Assembly: GCA_026390775.1 (NCBI GenBank)
Contig: JAPLFF010000008.1
Location: forward strand, 66,361 to 130,360
Length of the DNA stretch: 64,000 nucleotides
Reading direction: 5' to 3'
Origin: Ignavibacteriales bacterium
GTDB taxonomy: Bacteria > Bacteroidota > Ignavibacteria > Ignavibacteriales > Melioribacteraceae
The notes under the pieces: generated by a model
What the model was told of the DNA's origin: nothing
Seen by the model: only the letters and a program-made list of their open reading frames with translations
Databases searched by the model: none
Shown: positions 35,752-45,025 of the stretch, one piece after another
Layout of the letters: every line of letters starts with the position of its first letter
Position numbering within the stretch: the first letter of the stretch is position 1
Translations under genes and position numbers: made by a program

Positions 35752-37100
35752 AATTTATAAATCTTCTTTGTTTTCGAATTCAGTTTGTATCTGTCGTCTA
35801 TCCTTAAACCAACAATCCAGACAATTTGGTCCCGATTAGTAAGAACTAATTGATTTTTTTTTTTTTTTACTGAAATTTTTAGATCAGTCAGAAAATCGGA
35901 AACCTTTTTGAAATTTTTCATGCCGAGCGGTTTGAATTTATCTCCAAATTTCCATGTACGTAAAATAAAATTTTCATTCATTCCGTCTGCAGAAATAAAC
36001 TCAACTTTTCCATTATTCTTGAATTGGACGTTCTCACTCTTTGCTAGTTCTATACCGATTACTTTAGAACCAAGGTTAATCTGATCACCGGTTTTCAACG
36101 TAAAATTATTATTAGATGTCTTACCGCTCAATTCGATTCTAATACTTTCTTCTTCGCGCGAAGCAATAAGTTTTTTAGAAAGCTGAATCTTCTTCCCTTT
36201 TTGTTTTGTGATCAATGAATTGATCTTAATGTAATCATCGTATTCAAATTCATGATTTAGATATCTCTTAAAAATAATTTTTAATATGTCACCTGGGATT
36301 TTTCCCTCAAACAAATCCGCAAATAGCAAAGGAAAACTTACTGCATTTGAATTATGTGTAACATATTCCGCAATGATATGATCGATTAGTTTATGATTAA
36401 GGAATAAAGTGTTCTCAAAATTTTTAGATGAGCGGAAAAGTGCTTCATCAACAGCCAGATTTAATTTCATACGGACTAATGGAAGAATTCTATTGCGGAT
36501 ATAATTTCTTTTATAATCATCTTTCATGTTCGATGAATCAATACGGAAAGAGATTTTTTCATGATCTAAATAATTACTGATCTCCTGCTTCGTTAAGCAC
36601 AAGAAAGGACGGATAATATTTCCGCGTTGGATCGGAATTCCGCTAAAGCCAGAAAATCCTGTTCCGCTGAATAAATTTAATAGAATTGTCTCGGTGTTGT
36701 CGCTTTGGTTATGTGCAGTTACAATTTTTGTTGAACCGGTTTTTTCCGCGAGCTTCAGTAAATTATTATACCGTAGATTACGAGCTGCTTCTTCAATCGA
36801 AATTTTATTTTTTGCGGAAAACGATTTTACATTAAGTTTTACAACATCAAGCGGGATTGATCTCTTTTTACAAAATTCTTTGGAAAAAATTTCATCTGCA
36901 TCCGATTCCTTACCGCGTAATCCGTGATTGAAATGAACAGCATACAAATCAACTTTATATTTTCTTTTGAACTTGTCTAAGAAATGAAGAGCAAAAACAG
37001 AATCTGGTCCGCCGCTGAATGCTACTAAAATTTTATCACCAGCAGAAATCAATTTATTCTGTTCGATAAATCTTAAAACTTTTTGCTCTGTTTTTTTCAT
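35739..37100 (-). CDS. tilS: tRNA(Ile)-lysidine synthetase TilS
   Basis: A 453-residue N-type ATP pyrophosphatase that converts C34 of tRNA-Ile(CAU) to lysidine. The PP-loop is LVAFSGGPDSVFALHFL near residue 25. The HNxxDNxET signature appears as TAHNQSDNTETILLNLFSGTG, and RPFL is in IIRPFLCLTKQEI. The C-terminal TilS domain ends around SDFLTDLKISVKKKKNQ. It precedes hpt and ftsH in the leftward operon. Confidence 0.95.
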   Translation of the reverse strand: MKKTEQKVLRFIEQNKLISAGDKILVAFSGGPDSVFALHFLDKFKRKYKVDLYAVHFNHGLRGKESDADEIFSKEFCKKRSIPLDVVKLNVKSFSAKNKISIEEAARNLRYNNLLKLAEKTGSTKIVTAHNQSDNTETILLNLFSGTGFSGFSGIPIQRGNIIRPFLCLTKQEISNYLDHEKISFRIDSSNMKDDYKRNYIRNRILPLVRMKLNLAVDEALFRSSKNFENTLFLNHKLIDHIIAEYVTHNSNAVSFPLLFADLFEGKIPGDILKIIFKRYLNHEFEYDDYIKINSLITKQKGKKIQLSKKLIASREEESIRIELSGKTSNNNFTLKTGDQINLGSKVIGIELAKSENVQFKNNGKVEFISADGMNENFILRTWKFGDKFKPLGMKNFKKVSDFLTDLKISVKKKKNQLVLTNRDQIVWIVGLRIDDRYKLNSKTKKIYKLWVK

Positions 37101-37118
37101 TTTATAAATGACAATAAA

Positions 37119-37146
37119 AAAAAGAAAGTCTCATAAGAGACTTTTC
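37119..37146 (-). terminator. Rho-independent terminator after greA
   Basis: The stem AAAGTCTC/GAGACTTT with an ATAA loop lies directly downstream of greA. On the reverse strand it is followed by a run of T residues. Confidence 0.8.
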
Positions 37147-37214
37147 AACAATTATTTGATAATTATTGCCTTATAGCAAAATAACTTCCTCTTTGAGAGA
37201 GATTGAGGGAGCTA

Positions 37215-37685
37215 TTATTCTATTTTCAAAATTTCAAACTTTATTAGACCAGCAGGAACTTTTGCTTGAACAACTTGCTTTTCTTTTGTACCCATCAGGG
37301 CTTGCCCGACCGGTGATGTAATAGAAATTTTCCCCTTATCAATATCGGCTTCTTCCGGTGAAACTAAAGTATATTTATAAGTTTTGGAATTGTTCAAATT
37401 TTTAACTGTGAGCGTGGAAAGAATGTGTGCTTGATCTTTCGGCATATTGGTAATATCAATTACCGATGCTCTTGAAAGGACATCTTCCATCTTGCTGATC
37501 CTTAACTCCAGCAATCCCTGCTCTTCTTTTGCCGCATCATATTCGGCATTTTCCGAAAGATCGCCGTGAGAACGGGCTTCAGCAATTCTTTCAGCCATTA
37601 ATTTTCTGCCGCCGTTTTTCATTTCACTAAGCTCTTTTTCAAGCTCTCTAATTCTCTCTTTGCTTAAGTAGACAAAATTCGTCAC
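37215..37685 (-). CDS. greA: Transcription elongation factor GreA
   Basis: A 156-residue GreA. The N-terminal coiled coil (KERIRELEKELSEMKNGGRK) contains the acidic tip with ENAEYDAAKEEQ (D and E residues coordinating the second Mg in RNA polymerase). The C-terminal globular domain has SPVGQALMG. It promotes transcript cleavage in stalled RNA polymerase. It is a single-gene unit, with terminators on both sides. Confidence 0.96.
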   Translation of the reverse strand: MTNFVYLSKERIRELEKELSEMKNGGRKLMAERIAEARSHGDLSENAEYDAAKEEQGLLELRISKMEDVLSRASVIDITNMPKDQAHILSTLTVKNLNNSKTYKYTLVSPEEADIDKGKISITSPVGQALMGTKEKQVVQAKVPAGLIKFEILKIE

Positions 37686-37712
37686 GCTATAAGCTCCTAT
37701 TTATTTGGTCAA

Positions 37713-37746
37713 ATAAAAAAAATAGCCACTGCTTTTTTGCAGTGGC
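37713..37746 (-). terminator. Rho-independent terminator after the AddB-like gene
   Basis: The perfect stem GCCACTGC/GCAGTGGC with a TTTTTT loop (plus reading) is followed on the reverse strand by TATTTTTTTT. It separates the AddB-like gene from greA. Confidence 0.85.
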
Positions 37747-37800
37747 AACACAAACTTATAAAAATATTGGATTGATTTCAACTAATACAAAAACCAAACT

Positions 37801-40800
37801 TTAGCTGATTACCTCGTCTATTCTGCAGACCGTTCTAAACTGGCAGAAGCGGCATACCTTATTTTCTCTCTCCTCAAGTTTTGAGAGATGGAATTTTCCT
37901 TTCGAAATAGCTTCAACATAATTTTTAACATGTTCTATTGATTTATCAACAAGCTGTTCTACCGATTGAATCTCGTCTCCTTTTTTTGTTGATGTAACTC
38001 TATCCTTTCCAAAATCATCAACAGCATATTTTAACGAGTAGATGAACATTTCATTTGGAGAATATTTACCATTGAATTTTCTGCTGAGTAATTCACTAGC
38101 TGCAAAAAGATAGATCGGTAGCTGAAGCGAGATTCCGTTTTTCAGATCATCAAAACTTGGTTTTGCACCGCTCAATTTGTAATCAACAATGTTGAAAGAT
38201 TTTATTTTTTCATTTATCTCAATCCGGTCAATTTTTCCGCGGAGTTTTATGTTGTCAATTATAATTGGCTCCTGATCGCTTAATATCTTATCGGAACCGC
38301 TTTCTTTTAACCGTCCGAAACTTACTTCGAAGAACATCGGGATAAAATCATCTTCGCATTTTCGTTCTGTCTCTAAGAACTTATACAGAATTGATTCTTT
38401 TTTATTTCCGTTTAGACCAAGAATTTTTTCGCGTTCATAAAATGTTAACGGTGATCTAAATGCTGTTAACTGCAGCTGGTCAGTTGCGATCTCAAAAATT
38501 AGTTTCTCTGCCTGCTGAAAAGTTTTTTCATCACAATTAATAAGTTTGATCTTCTTCTCTCTCAATGAAGAATAAAATTCATATAATATTGAGTGAAGCA
38601 ATCTTCCCATTTCTATCGCTTCAATATCTTCTGTCGGTTCTTCTATGGTTTCTATTCCAAGTACACGCTCAACAAAAAATTTGAACGGACATTTAGCATA
38701 TGTTTCAAGTTGTGAAATAGAATATTGTTTTGACTTAAATGTATTCAATCTATTAGCAACGACCGGATCATCGGAACTAATATTTCCGGAATATGGAGAT
38801 TCAACTTGCACTTCAGAATTTCTAATCTTATCTATTTCAAGTGAACGGGATATTTTTTCTAGATCTACAGTTAAATTATTTTTCATTTTATCACTAATAG
38901 AGTCTGTCCCGTTTTTCCCAATGAGAGTTTGCAAATCCTCATTCGAAAAAATTATATCGTCATAATCATTCTCGTTTTTTGAAGAGATCGAAAAAACTTC
39001 TTCAAATTCATCCAGAAAAGTGGAGACGACAACTTCCCGCCCGCTTTCAGTTAACGGGTAAGTCAAAAAAAGTTTCTTCTTCCATGTGCACAGCGCTTGA
39101 TAAAAACGATAACGTTCTTCTGTCTGATGTATCCTTGCTTGTTTCTTAAATGAACCGGAGAAAAAGATTTCCGGCGAATAACGCGTGGGCAAATCTCCAT
39201 CGCATAGACCGCTTATAAATAGATAATCGAACTCAAGTCCGCGTATCTCATCAAGAGTTGTAACCTGCACGCCGTAATCTGATTTTTCTTTTACATTGAA
39301 ACGTGCCCAGTTGCATGCTGTACGAATCTGATCCATGTAAAAATCAATCGCAAATACTTTTTCATTACCATATTCTTCTGATAAGAGTTGAAATATTTCA
39401 GACATTGTTTCAAGAAAATCTGTAAATGCTCTTACATTTTTTTCCTGGTCGATCTCGATCGAAAGAAGTTTAAAAGGAATTCTCGTTTTAACTATAAACT
39501 CTCTAAACCGTTTATGAAATTCCTCAATTGTTAATTTCCCATCGAACGGTTTTAGTAATTCTGATATAAATTGAATATCGCTCAAAGCCTTATTATAAAG
39601 GTCTTTCTTTGTGTCTCCTTCATTATCATCATCGCCAGTGTAATCAAGATTTGCGATTGCGTCTTTAAGTGAATTGACCCAGTTCTCTTTTCCGGAAACG
39701 ATTTTTAATTCTGATGATAGTCTGTAAAGATTGGAAACATCAACTTTATTCGTATCTATGAAACCGCTGCTTAATGCACGGAAAATATTTTTGAAATAAA
39801 AATCGTTCTCGGCAATCTCTAAAAAATTTACAATGGCAGTAACGGGGTTTGCATTATCAAGCGGAGTTCTATCCGATAGATTGTACGGAAGTCCGTTCTT
39901 TTCAAATACGTCTTTTATTGTTGAAGAGTAATTCTGGATTAAATTAAACGCTAAACAGATTCTATGCGGCTCACATTTTTCATAAGTGATTATTTTTTTT
40001 ATTTCTCGTGCTATCAGTTCTATTTCTTTTTCACGGTCATTGGCAATAATTTTTGAAATGCTGGCAGAATAATCAATCTTGGATGAAAATTTTTGCGAGT
40101 TGAATAATTTATCGCGCAAGATCTTATGAAATTTATTTTGATCACGAATGTTTCTTTCTTCAATGTTAATAAATCCAAGATGGTAAAGTTTGTCATAACA
40201 TTTATCAAGATGAGAAAAGATAGATTTATTGTTCCGGGAATAATCGAATCTCAGAAACAATTTTGTGTTACCCACACTGGAAAGTTTTTGAATGATTTCG
40301 ATTTCCGGATTAGAGAACTCATTAAATCCGTCAATAATAATCAGATCAACTTCATCATACAGCTTTCGGAAGTTTGCAATAAATTCTTTGGTTGTTAGTT
40401 GATTCAGTTGCGAGTAAATATCTCCGGCTTCATAAGCATTAAGTGCAAAACATTTGTTACAGTAATTTTCATAAATGTCCGCAATATCCAATGCTTTTAG
40501 TCTCTCTGATTTTTCCAGCTTCTCGGCTTCGCTTCGTAATAAATTTGGTGAAATGCCTTGCCGTTTGTATTCAGAAATCACATTCTTGATTCGATCTAAA
40601 GCGCCAAAAGGAATTTCATTTTTATAAAGAGAAAAATATTTTAGCTCGATCTCCGCAGTACTTTGTCTGATAAAAACTGTAGCTGCTGCTTCACTCAACT
40701 GCTTGAAAGGATGTGTAATAGAAAGAAGTTTTGTAGAAATCGTGCCGAGTGTTTCAATGTTTAATCCTGATGTAGCGCGGTTTGGAATTCTTGATATAAA

Positions 40801-40935
40801 TTCTTTTTTAAGATTTCTTGCTTTACGGTTCGTTGGAACGATTAACAATAATTCGCTCAACTTAGATGAGTCAATCTTTTCACTAATCAAAAGATCAACA
40901 TTTACATCTCTAATATTTTCTTTTGTTAATATCAT
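37801..40935 (-). CDS. AddB-like PD-(D/E)XK nuclease with Fe-S cluster
   Basis: A 1044-residue helicase-like nuclease. The N-terminus (LLIVPTNRKARNLKKEF) resembles AddB, where the Walker A motif is lost. A C-terminal PD-(D/E)XK domain shows GRLLHSILYEFY, the GKIDRIE aspartate and NIVDYKLSG. Four cysteines for an iron-staple 4Fe-4S cluster are in YAKCPFKFF and CRFCQFRTVCR. AddAB/RecBCD-type enzymes resect double-strand breaks. No AddA/UvrD-like partner lies adjacent; the next gene is a CYTH protein overlapping by 4 bp. Confidence 0.8.
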   Translation of the reverse strand: MILTKENIRDVNVDLLISEKIDSSKLSELLLIVPTNRKARNLKKEFISRIPNRATSGLNIETLGTISTKLLSITHPFKQLSEAAATVFIRQSTAEIELKYFSLYKNEIPFGALDRIKNVISEYKRQGISPNLLRSEAEKLEKSERLKALDIADIYENYCNKCFALNAYEAGDIYSQLNQLTTKEFIANFRKLYDEVDLIIIDGFNEFSNPEIEIIQKLSSVGNTKLFLRFDYSRNNKSIFSHLDKCYDKLYHLGFINIEERNIRDQNKFHKILRDKLFNSQKFSSKIDYSASISKIIANDREKEIELIAREIKKIITYEKCEPHRICLAFNLIQNYSSTIKDVFEKNGLPYNLSDRTPLDNANPVTAIVNFLEIAENDFYFKNIFRALSSGFIDTNKVDVSNLYRLSSELKIVSGKENWVNSLKDAIANLDYTGDDDNEGDTKKDLYNKALSDIQFISELLKPFDGKLTIEEFHKRFREFIVKTRIPFKLLSIEIDQEKNVRAFTDFLETMSEIFQLLSEEYGNEKVFAIDFYMDQIRTACNWARFNVKEKSDYGVQVTTLDEIRGLEFDYLFISGLCDGDLPTRYSPEIFFSGSFKKQARIHQTEERYRFYQALCTWKKKLFLTYPLTESGREVVVSTFLDEFEEVFSISSKNENDYDDIIFSNEDLQTLIGKNGTDSISDKMKNNLTVDLEKISRSLEIDKIRNSEVQVESPYSGNISSDDPVVANRLNTFKSKQYSISQLETYAKCPFKFFVERVLGIETIEEPTEDIEAIEMGRLLHSILYEFYSSLREKKIKLINCDEKTFQQAEKLIFEIATDQLQLTAFRSPLTFYEREKILGLNGNKKESILYKFLETERKCEDDFIPMFFEVSFGRLKESGSDKILSDQEPIIIDNIKLRGKIDRIEINEKIKSFNIVDYKLSGAKPSFDDLKNGISLQLPIYLFAASELLSRKFNGKYSPNEMFIYSLKYAVDDFGKDRVTSTKKGDEIQSVEQLVDKSIEHVKNYVEAISKGKFHLSKLEERENKVCRFCQFRTVCRIDEVIS

Positions 40936-41429
40936 TTGCCAAGCATTAATAATTTGTAAGATTTTCTAATTTGTTTAGAAAGATCGAGTCCCAACAATTT
41001 TATTATCTCTCTAAATCGCTCTTCAGCATCTTTTCGTGTTGATACCAACACTGTTTCCAATTCAAGAAATTTTCCAAGTCCCTTAACTTCATCAAGATGG
41101 ATCCGGGTATTCTTATATAGATATAAAATTCTTTTTTTCTCAACGATTGTATCAATCTTAAAAATATCGTGTAAATATTTTTCCGGATTCTTTCCTTCTA
41201 ACCGCAGTAATTCATAGTTACTCCATCGTTTCCCCTTTTCATCGCGCAGATATTTTATCAAGGTAAAAGTATTTCCTTCTATACGAAGTTTAAGCAACCC
41301 GTTCTTGGTTTTGTAGTAAACGTCTTTTTGTTTAAGAATACCTTTTTTTTCGGCATTTATTCTTCTAAGAACATTTATTAATTTTGTATGTGATTCAACT
41401 TTAATTTTTAATTCTAAATTTAACGGCAT
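40932..41429 (-). CDS. CYTH domain protein (class IV adenylate cyclase-like)
   Basis: A 165-residue CYTH (CyaB/thiamine triphosphatase) protein. The N-terminal signature LNLELKIKVESH (ExExK-like) and later basic and acidic strands (KLRIEG, LIKYLRDEKGKRWSNYEL, ELETVL) line a tunnel that binds triphosphates. It may hydrolyse inorganic or nucleoside triphosphates or form cAMP; the sequence does not decide. It sits first in a two-gene unit with the AddB-like nuclease. Confidence 0.8.
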   Translation of the reverse strand: MPLNLELKIKVESHTKLINVLRRINAEKKGILKQKDVYYKTKNGLLKLRIEGNTFTLIKYLRDEKGKRWSNYELLRLEGKNPEKYLHDIFKIDTIVEKKRILYLYKNTRIHLDEVKGLGKFLELETVLVSTRKDAEERFREIIKLLGLDLSKQIRKSYKLLMLGK

Positions 41430-41563
41430 TTTAGTGAACCAATTTATGATTTGTGTTGTCTAAGAAATAAGAGATTATTCTTTAGTATGAACTAATTTCT
41501 CCGGTTGATTTTTAACATATAATCCATATCTTTAATAAGAAGCTTAGCAAAAGGAAATATAAG

Positions 41564-42217
41564 ATGAAAGTATTAATGATTCTCCTGTTAATTGTTCCGC
41601 TTGGTTTATCAAGTGCACAAAAAATCGGCGAACTTGCGCCTGAAAGACCGACTGAAATATTTCCCAACAATGCCTGGGGTATGGATATTATGTTTACCGA
41701 GGGCGGATTTGGTCTGGGTACTTTTTTACGAAAATCATTAGCTACCGATCTAACCGGATTTATTGATCTCTCATTTTCCGAAACAAAGGATGAAAGAGAA
41801 GTTGATTACGTTTATTACGATTTATACGGAAATCCTATTAATTATACACCGGATAAAGTAAACCGTGCTTTTCAAGTGCCTGTAAATTTTGGTGTTCAAT
41901 ACAGATTATTTTCAGAATCTTTGATTGAAAACCTCCGCCCGTATTTAACTGCCGGCGTCGGACCAACTTTAATTATTACTACACCTTATAGTCAAGAATT
42001 TTTTAAATCATTTGGTTCTGCTCAAATTAAATATGCTATTGGCGGATATGTAGGTTTTGGCGCAAACATGGGAATAAGCAAATCAAATTTGATCGGTCTG
42101 AATGTCAGATATTACTACACGTATGTTTTTGGTGATGGAATTGAAATTCTTGCCAACAATCTTAGAAAAAGTTTCGGACAGTTTGCTTTAACGCTTACAG
42201 TCGGGATTATGTATTGA
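41564..42217 (+). CDS. Outer-membrane beta-barrel protein
   Basis: A 217-residue protein with a signal peptide ending near LSSAQ. Alternating strands (for example FQVPVNFGVQYRLF and IGLNVRYYYTYVFGD) and the closing aromatic-containing FALTLTVGIMY are typical of small outer-membrane barrels in Bacteroidota. A good AAGGAAAT precedes the ATG. The last bases overlap the TTG start of the DUF2461 gene. Function is unknown. Confidence 0.75.
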   Translation: MKVLMILLLIVPLGLSSAQKIGELAPERPTEIFPNNAWGMDIMFTEGGFGLGTFLRKSLATDLTGFIDLSFSETKDEREVDYVYYDLYGNPINYTPDKVNRAFQVPVNFGVQYRLFSESLIENLRPYLTAGVGPTLIITTPYSQEFFKSFGSAQIKYAIGGYVGFGANMGISKSNLIGLNVRYYYTYVFGDGIEILANNLRKSFGQFALTLTVGIMY

Positions 42218-42930
42218 AAGTTGAAGATAATTCGTTCAATGGATTTAGTGAAGATATTTTTAAATTTCTCCGCGATTTAGATAAGAACAATTCTGTTGAA
42301 TGGTTCCATAAGAATTATGAACGCTACCAAAAGTTTTTAGTTGAGCCTGCAAAAGCATTTATCACGGATCTTGCCCCGTTCTTAAATCAGCTTAATCCCG
42401 CAATTAGAACCGAGCCGAAGTTTAATAAAACAATAATGCGTTTGAATAAAGATATGCGTTTTGCAAAAGGCGAACCTTACCGCGCATTTTTATTAATTCA
42501 CTTCGGCAGATTTAAATTGGACAGCGAATTTTTTCTTTACTTTGAACCGGATGATTATCAGATCGGATTATTCATCAACAACACAAAAGGTGATAATCTT
42601 TATTTCAGACAAAACTTAAAAAAGTTCAAGAAGGAAATTATTTCCGTCTGCAGCCGTTTTGGTATAAATGATAATTTCAGTTTGTATGATTTAAAGAAAG
42701 AGGATGAAGAAATTGTTGGAAAGTTTAATGCTGAAAAACATTACAGCAAGCTGGAAGAAATTGATATGATAATTCTTCATAAGAAGAAAAAGCCAAGTTT
42801 AAAAAAACTCTACTCGAGTGAAATAATTCCCGAGATGATGAAAACAATTACCACACTTTACCCGCTTTACTGCTTTGCAATCTCACCACAACCGATGAAA
42901 GAATTACAAAATTTTGAAGAGAATTTCTAA
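42214..42930 (+). CDS. DUF2461 family protein (TIGR02453)
   Basis: A 238-residue protein of the widespread DUF2461 family. Diagnostic pieces are FLRDLDKNNSVEWFHKNYERY, FNKTIMRLNKDMRFAKGEPYR and HFGRF. The start is TTG at 42214, overlapping the barrel stop codon (TTGA). No catalytic mechanism is known for this family. Cytoplasmic by sequence. Confidence 0.85.
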   Translation: MKVEDNSFNGFSEDIFKFLRDLDKNNSVEWFHKNYERYQKFLVEPAKAFITDLAPFLNQLNPAIRTEPKFNKTIMRLNKDMRFAKGEPYRAFLLIHFGRFKLDSEFFLYFEPDDYQIGLFINNTKGDNLYFRQNLKKFKKEIISVCSRFGINDNFSLYDLKKEDEEIVGKFNAEKHYSKLEEIDMIILHKKKKPSLKKLYSSEIIPEMMKTITTLYPLYCFAISPQPMKELQNFEENF

Positions 42931-42983
42931 CCTCCCCCTTTGTCCCCCTCCTTAAGTTAAGGAGGGGGAATTAGAGGGGGTGG
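42931..42983. repeat. C-rich/G-rich palindromic repeat
   Basis: A 13-bp stem (TCCCCCTCCTTAA against TTAAGGAGGGGGA, one-base loop) is flanked by further CCTCCCCC and AGGGGGTGG arms. This type of sequence typically occurs many times per genome as an intergenic palindrome. It also could terminate the DUF2461 transcript. It marks the left edge of the accessory region. Confidence 0.6.
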
Positions 42984-43203
42984 TCGGTGAGGTCAAGAAA
43001 ACGATTGACATCAATTTCCTTTTAAACTAAGTTGAGTTAGTACCAAACACCATCTTTAATCGGGGTACTTTGTTTTGGAATGAGAACAAAGGAAATAGAT
43101 TTCTGCAAAGGTTAATAGGTTAAAAAGCTGATTGTGCAAAGGATGATAGATATGCACACACTATTTTTAAATGATAGAAATTTAGATTGTTTTGTAAGAA
43201 ATT

Positions 43204-43241
43204 GGAACGTAGATATGCAACTGCATGCATATCTACGTTCC
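43204..43241. repeat. Perfect 16-bp inverted repeat
   Basis: GGAACGTAGATATGCA and TGCATATCTACGTTCC are exact reverse complements separated by ACTGCA. No T-run follows on either side, so it is not a standard terminator. It lies about 96 bp upstream of the first accessory barrel gene. It could be the end of a mobile or cassette element. The rest of the 370-bp gap shows nothing recognisable. Confidence 0.7.
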
Positions 43242-43336
43242 CTAACTAATAATTTCATGCAGTATAAGTAATAGTTATGTGGCATTAGTTTTATGCATAA
43301 TTGTTTATAAATAATTTTAGTAATGTAAGAGTTCGA

Positions 43337-43873
43337 ATGCAAACATTAAGTAATAAGGCTGTTTCTATTTTTATTTTGTCTTTTTTACTCTTGTCATTTA
43401 ATTTTACATACTCACAAAATAAAGAAGAAATAACGAAAGAAAATTATTATTGGGCAACTGTAGGTGTTGGTCTAAGTTCAATTGGTTATGGTAGCAGTAC
43501 CTCTTTTGCATTAAATGCAAATATTACTTATCAGTTCGACAGAAATATACTGTCACTGAGAGTTGCTGGAGGTGGTGAAGTTTTTGGAAAATCTCTTATA
43601 GATTATGGGTTACTTTATGGGTATTCATTAAACTCGACCTCATTTTTTTTATCTATTGGGGCTGGTCTTGCAATAGTATTTGGAATTAAAGATAATGGAT
43701 TATTCAATAAAGGTGAGAATATTGGACCTACCGTAGGATTGCCAATAGAAGCTCAATTATTTTGGCGTCCGCTTGCAGCATTTGGTCTCGGCTTATATTT
43801 TTTTGCAGATGTAAACACAGAAGATTTATTTGCTGGTGCAACTTTGAGTCTTCAATTTGGTAAACTTAGATAA
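43337..43873 (+). CDS. Small outer-membrane barrel-like protein (first cassette-type gene)
   Basis: I start at ATG 43337 (MQTLSNKAVSIF) rather than an upstream TTG, giving about 178 residues with a clean signal peptide ending at FTYSQN. Glycine- and aromatic-rich alternating strands (FALNANITYQFD, YGLLYGYSLN, FALGLYFFADV-like) suggest a small barrel. The function is unknown. An attC-like element follows 83 bp after the stop, so this gene could be the first in the cassette array. Confidence 0.6.
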   Translation: MQTLSNKAVSIFILSFLLLSFNFTYSQNKEEITKENYYWATVGVGLSSIGYGSSTSFALNANITYQFDRNILSLRVAGGGEVFGKSLIDYGLLYGYSLNSTSFFLSIGAGLAIVFGIKDNGLFNKGENIGPTVGLPIEAQLFWRPLAAFGLGLYFFADVNTEDLFAGATLSLQFGKLR

Positions 43874-43955
43874 AAAATAAATGCAGATGAGTCAATATAT
43901 TTTTCATAATATTTATTGTATTATTTATAAAATAATTGTAATAAAAGATTCGCCA

Positions 43956-44144
43956 CATAACCCGCCGCTCAACACAGACAGCGTTTTTCATTACGGCATT
44001 TGTGCAATTATAAAATTGGTCTTGCAAAACTAAGTTGCTTTTTAAGGTAGTTTGTTCTAAAAAATATTTTTATAAATTAATAAGTTGCTACTGCTATTCG
44101 GTATTCTTGTTGTGGGCTGCTGGTTAGCGGCAACGCCGTTATAT
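43956..44144 (+). repeat. attC-like recombination-site candidate 1
   Basis: A 189-bp element whose ends are inversely complementary. The left end has ACATAAC then GCCGCT (43965-43970). The right end has AGCGGC (44126-44131) then GTTATAT (44138-44144). The layout (outer box, spacer, inner box, variable centre, inner box, spacer, outer box) matches integron attC sites. Two similar elements follow at 45026 and 46104. It is longer than most described attC sites. Confidence 0.55.
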
Positions 44145-44163
44145 GCTTTGAAAAGGAGGTCAT

Positions 44164-44871
44164 ATGGAGTCTGGAACCAATCTCAAGAGCATTCATATCG
44201 CCGGAACTCTCGGGGTGATTGCTTGTGTCATCGCCTTTGCCGAGTTTCCGTTATGGTTTGTGGGCGAGTCTATGCCTAAGTTTTGGGACGCGACCGCTTT
44301 CAGTGAGTTCGTTGCGCGGCACAGCACGCTCTATCTCACGCGCACCTTAATGGACCTATTCATCTTCAGCCTGCTGATCGTCTTCTTCGGTGGATTCCGA
44401 CATCTGATTGTGATTACACAAGATTCCTACGAATGGCTCGGTACGACCTTCTTTGGCATCGCAACAATATACATCGCCTTGACCTTAGTCAGTGATTCAC
44501 TCGCCGGAACCGTCGCTCTCCACACAATCGATGGAAAGGCTGACCCGACGGTGGTACGGGCTCTCAACGAAAGCACGGTTTTGATGTTTGGTTCCGTTGC
44601 GGAAGTTCTTATCGCGACGATGATGGTGGTTGCCGGAATTCTAATCTTTTGTACGAAAGCGCTTCCACGGTGGACAGGATGGCTAGCTTTTATTACCGCG
44701 GTCTTGAACTTGGCGTTCGTGCCGACGATGTACTTAGGCACCGATTTCACAAAGTTCTATAGTGCTGCAGGGGATGGACCTGCGGCCACTGCTCCTTTCG
44801 CGTTTGTAATTTGGATTTTAGCTACAGCCATTTGCATGATGAGGAAGCGATCGATTAATAGCATTGCTTGA
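44164..44871 (+). CDS. DUF4386-like integral membrane protein (cassette gene 2)
   Basis: A 235-residue protein with about six hydrophobic helices. It resembles DUF4386 family proteins (N-terminal helix ending FPLWFVGESMP, central helix FSLLIVFFGGFRH, then GTTFFGIATIYIA). A very strong AAGGAGG precedes the ATG. Base composition and codon use are markedly more GC-rich than every neighbour (for example repeated GCG, CTC, ACG, GTC), pointing to recent horizontal acquisition. It is framed by attC-like elements 1 and 2. The function of the family is unknown. Confidence 0.75.
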   Translation: MESGTNLKSIHIAGTLGVIACVIAFAEFPLWFVGESMPKFWDATAFSEFVARHSTLYLTRTLMDLFIFSLLIVFFGGFRHLIVITQDSYEWLGTTFFGIATIYIALTLVSDSLAGTVALHTIDGKADPTVVRALNESTVLMFGSVAEVLIATMMVVAGILIFCTKALPRWTGWLAFITAVLNLAFVPTMYLGTDFTKFYSAAGDGPAATAPFAFVIWILATAICMMRKRSINSIA

Positions 44872-45025
44872 AACACAGTGATGTGTATAAATACTTTATC
44901 GATTTAACCATTATGTTCCAGTGACAATGGATTAGAAATTTTATTGTTGATTATTTATTTTATACAATAATGCCTACGCCATCCTTGGCTTCGGCAACTT
45001 AATTATGGCAAAGCGAGCCAACAGC

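Noticed and set aside
43270-43300. A fourth attC-like right box (GTTATGT) ahead of the first cassette gene
   Set aside because: No matching left box is visible about 190 bp upstream and the GCAAC inner box is absent.
43112-43342. Reverse-strand frame across the 16-bp hairpin
   Set aside because: It is created by the inverted repeat and AT-rich sequence and lacks protein-like composition.
44085-44279. Frame overlapping attC-like element 1 and the DUF4386 start
   Set aside because: It overlaps a strongly supported gene in another frame and has no family resemblance.
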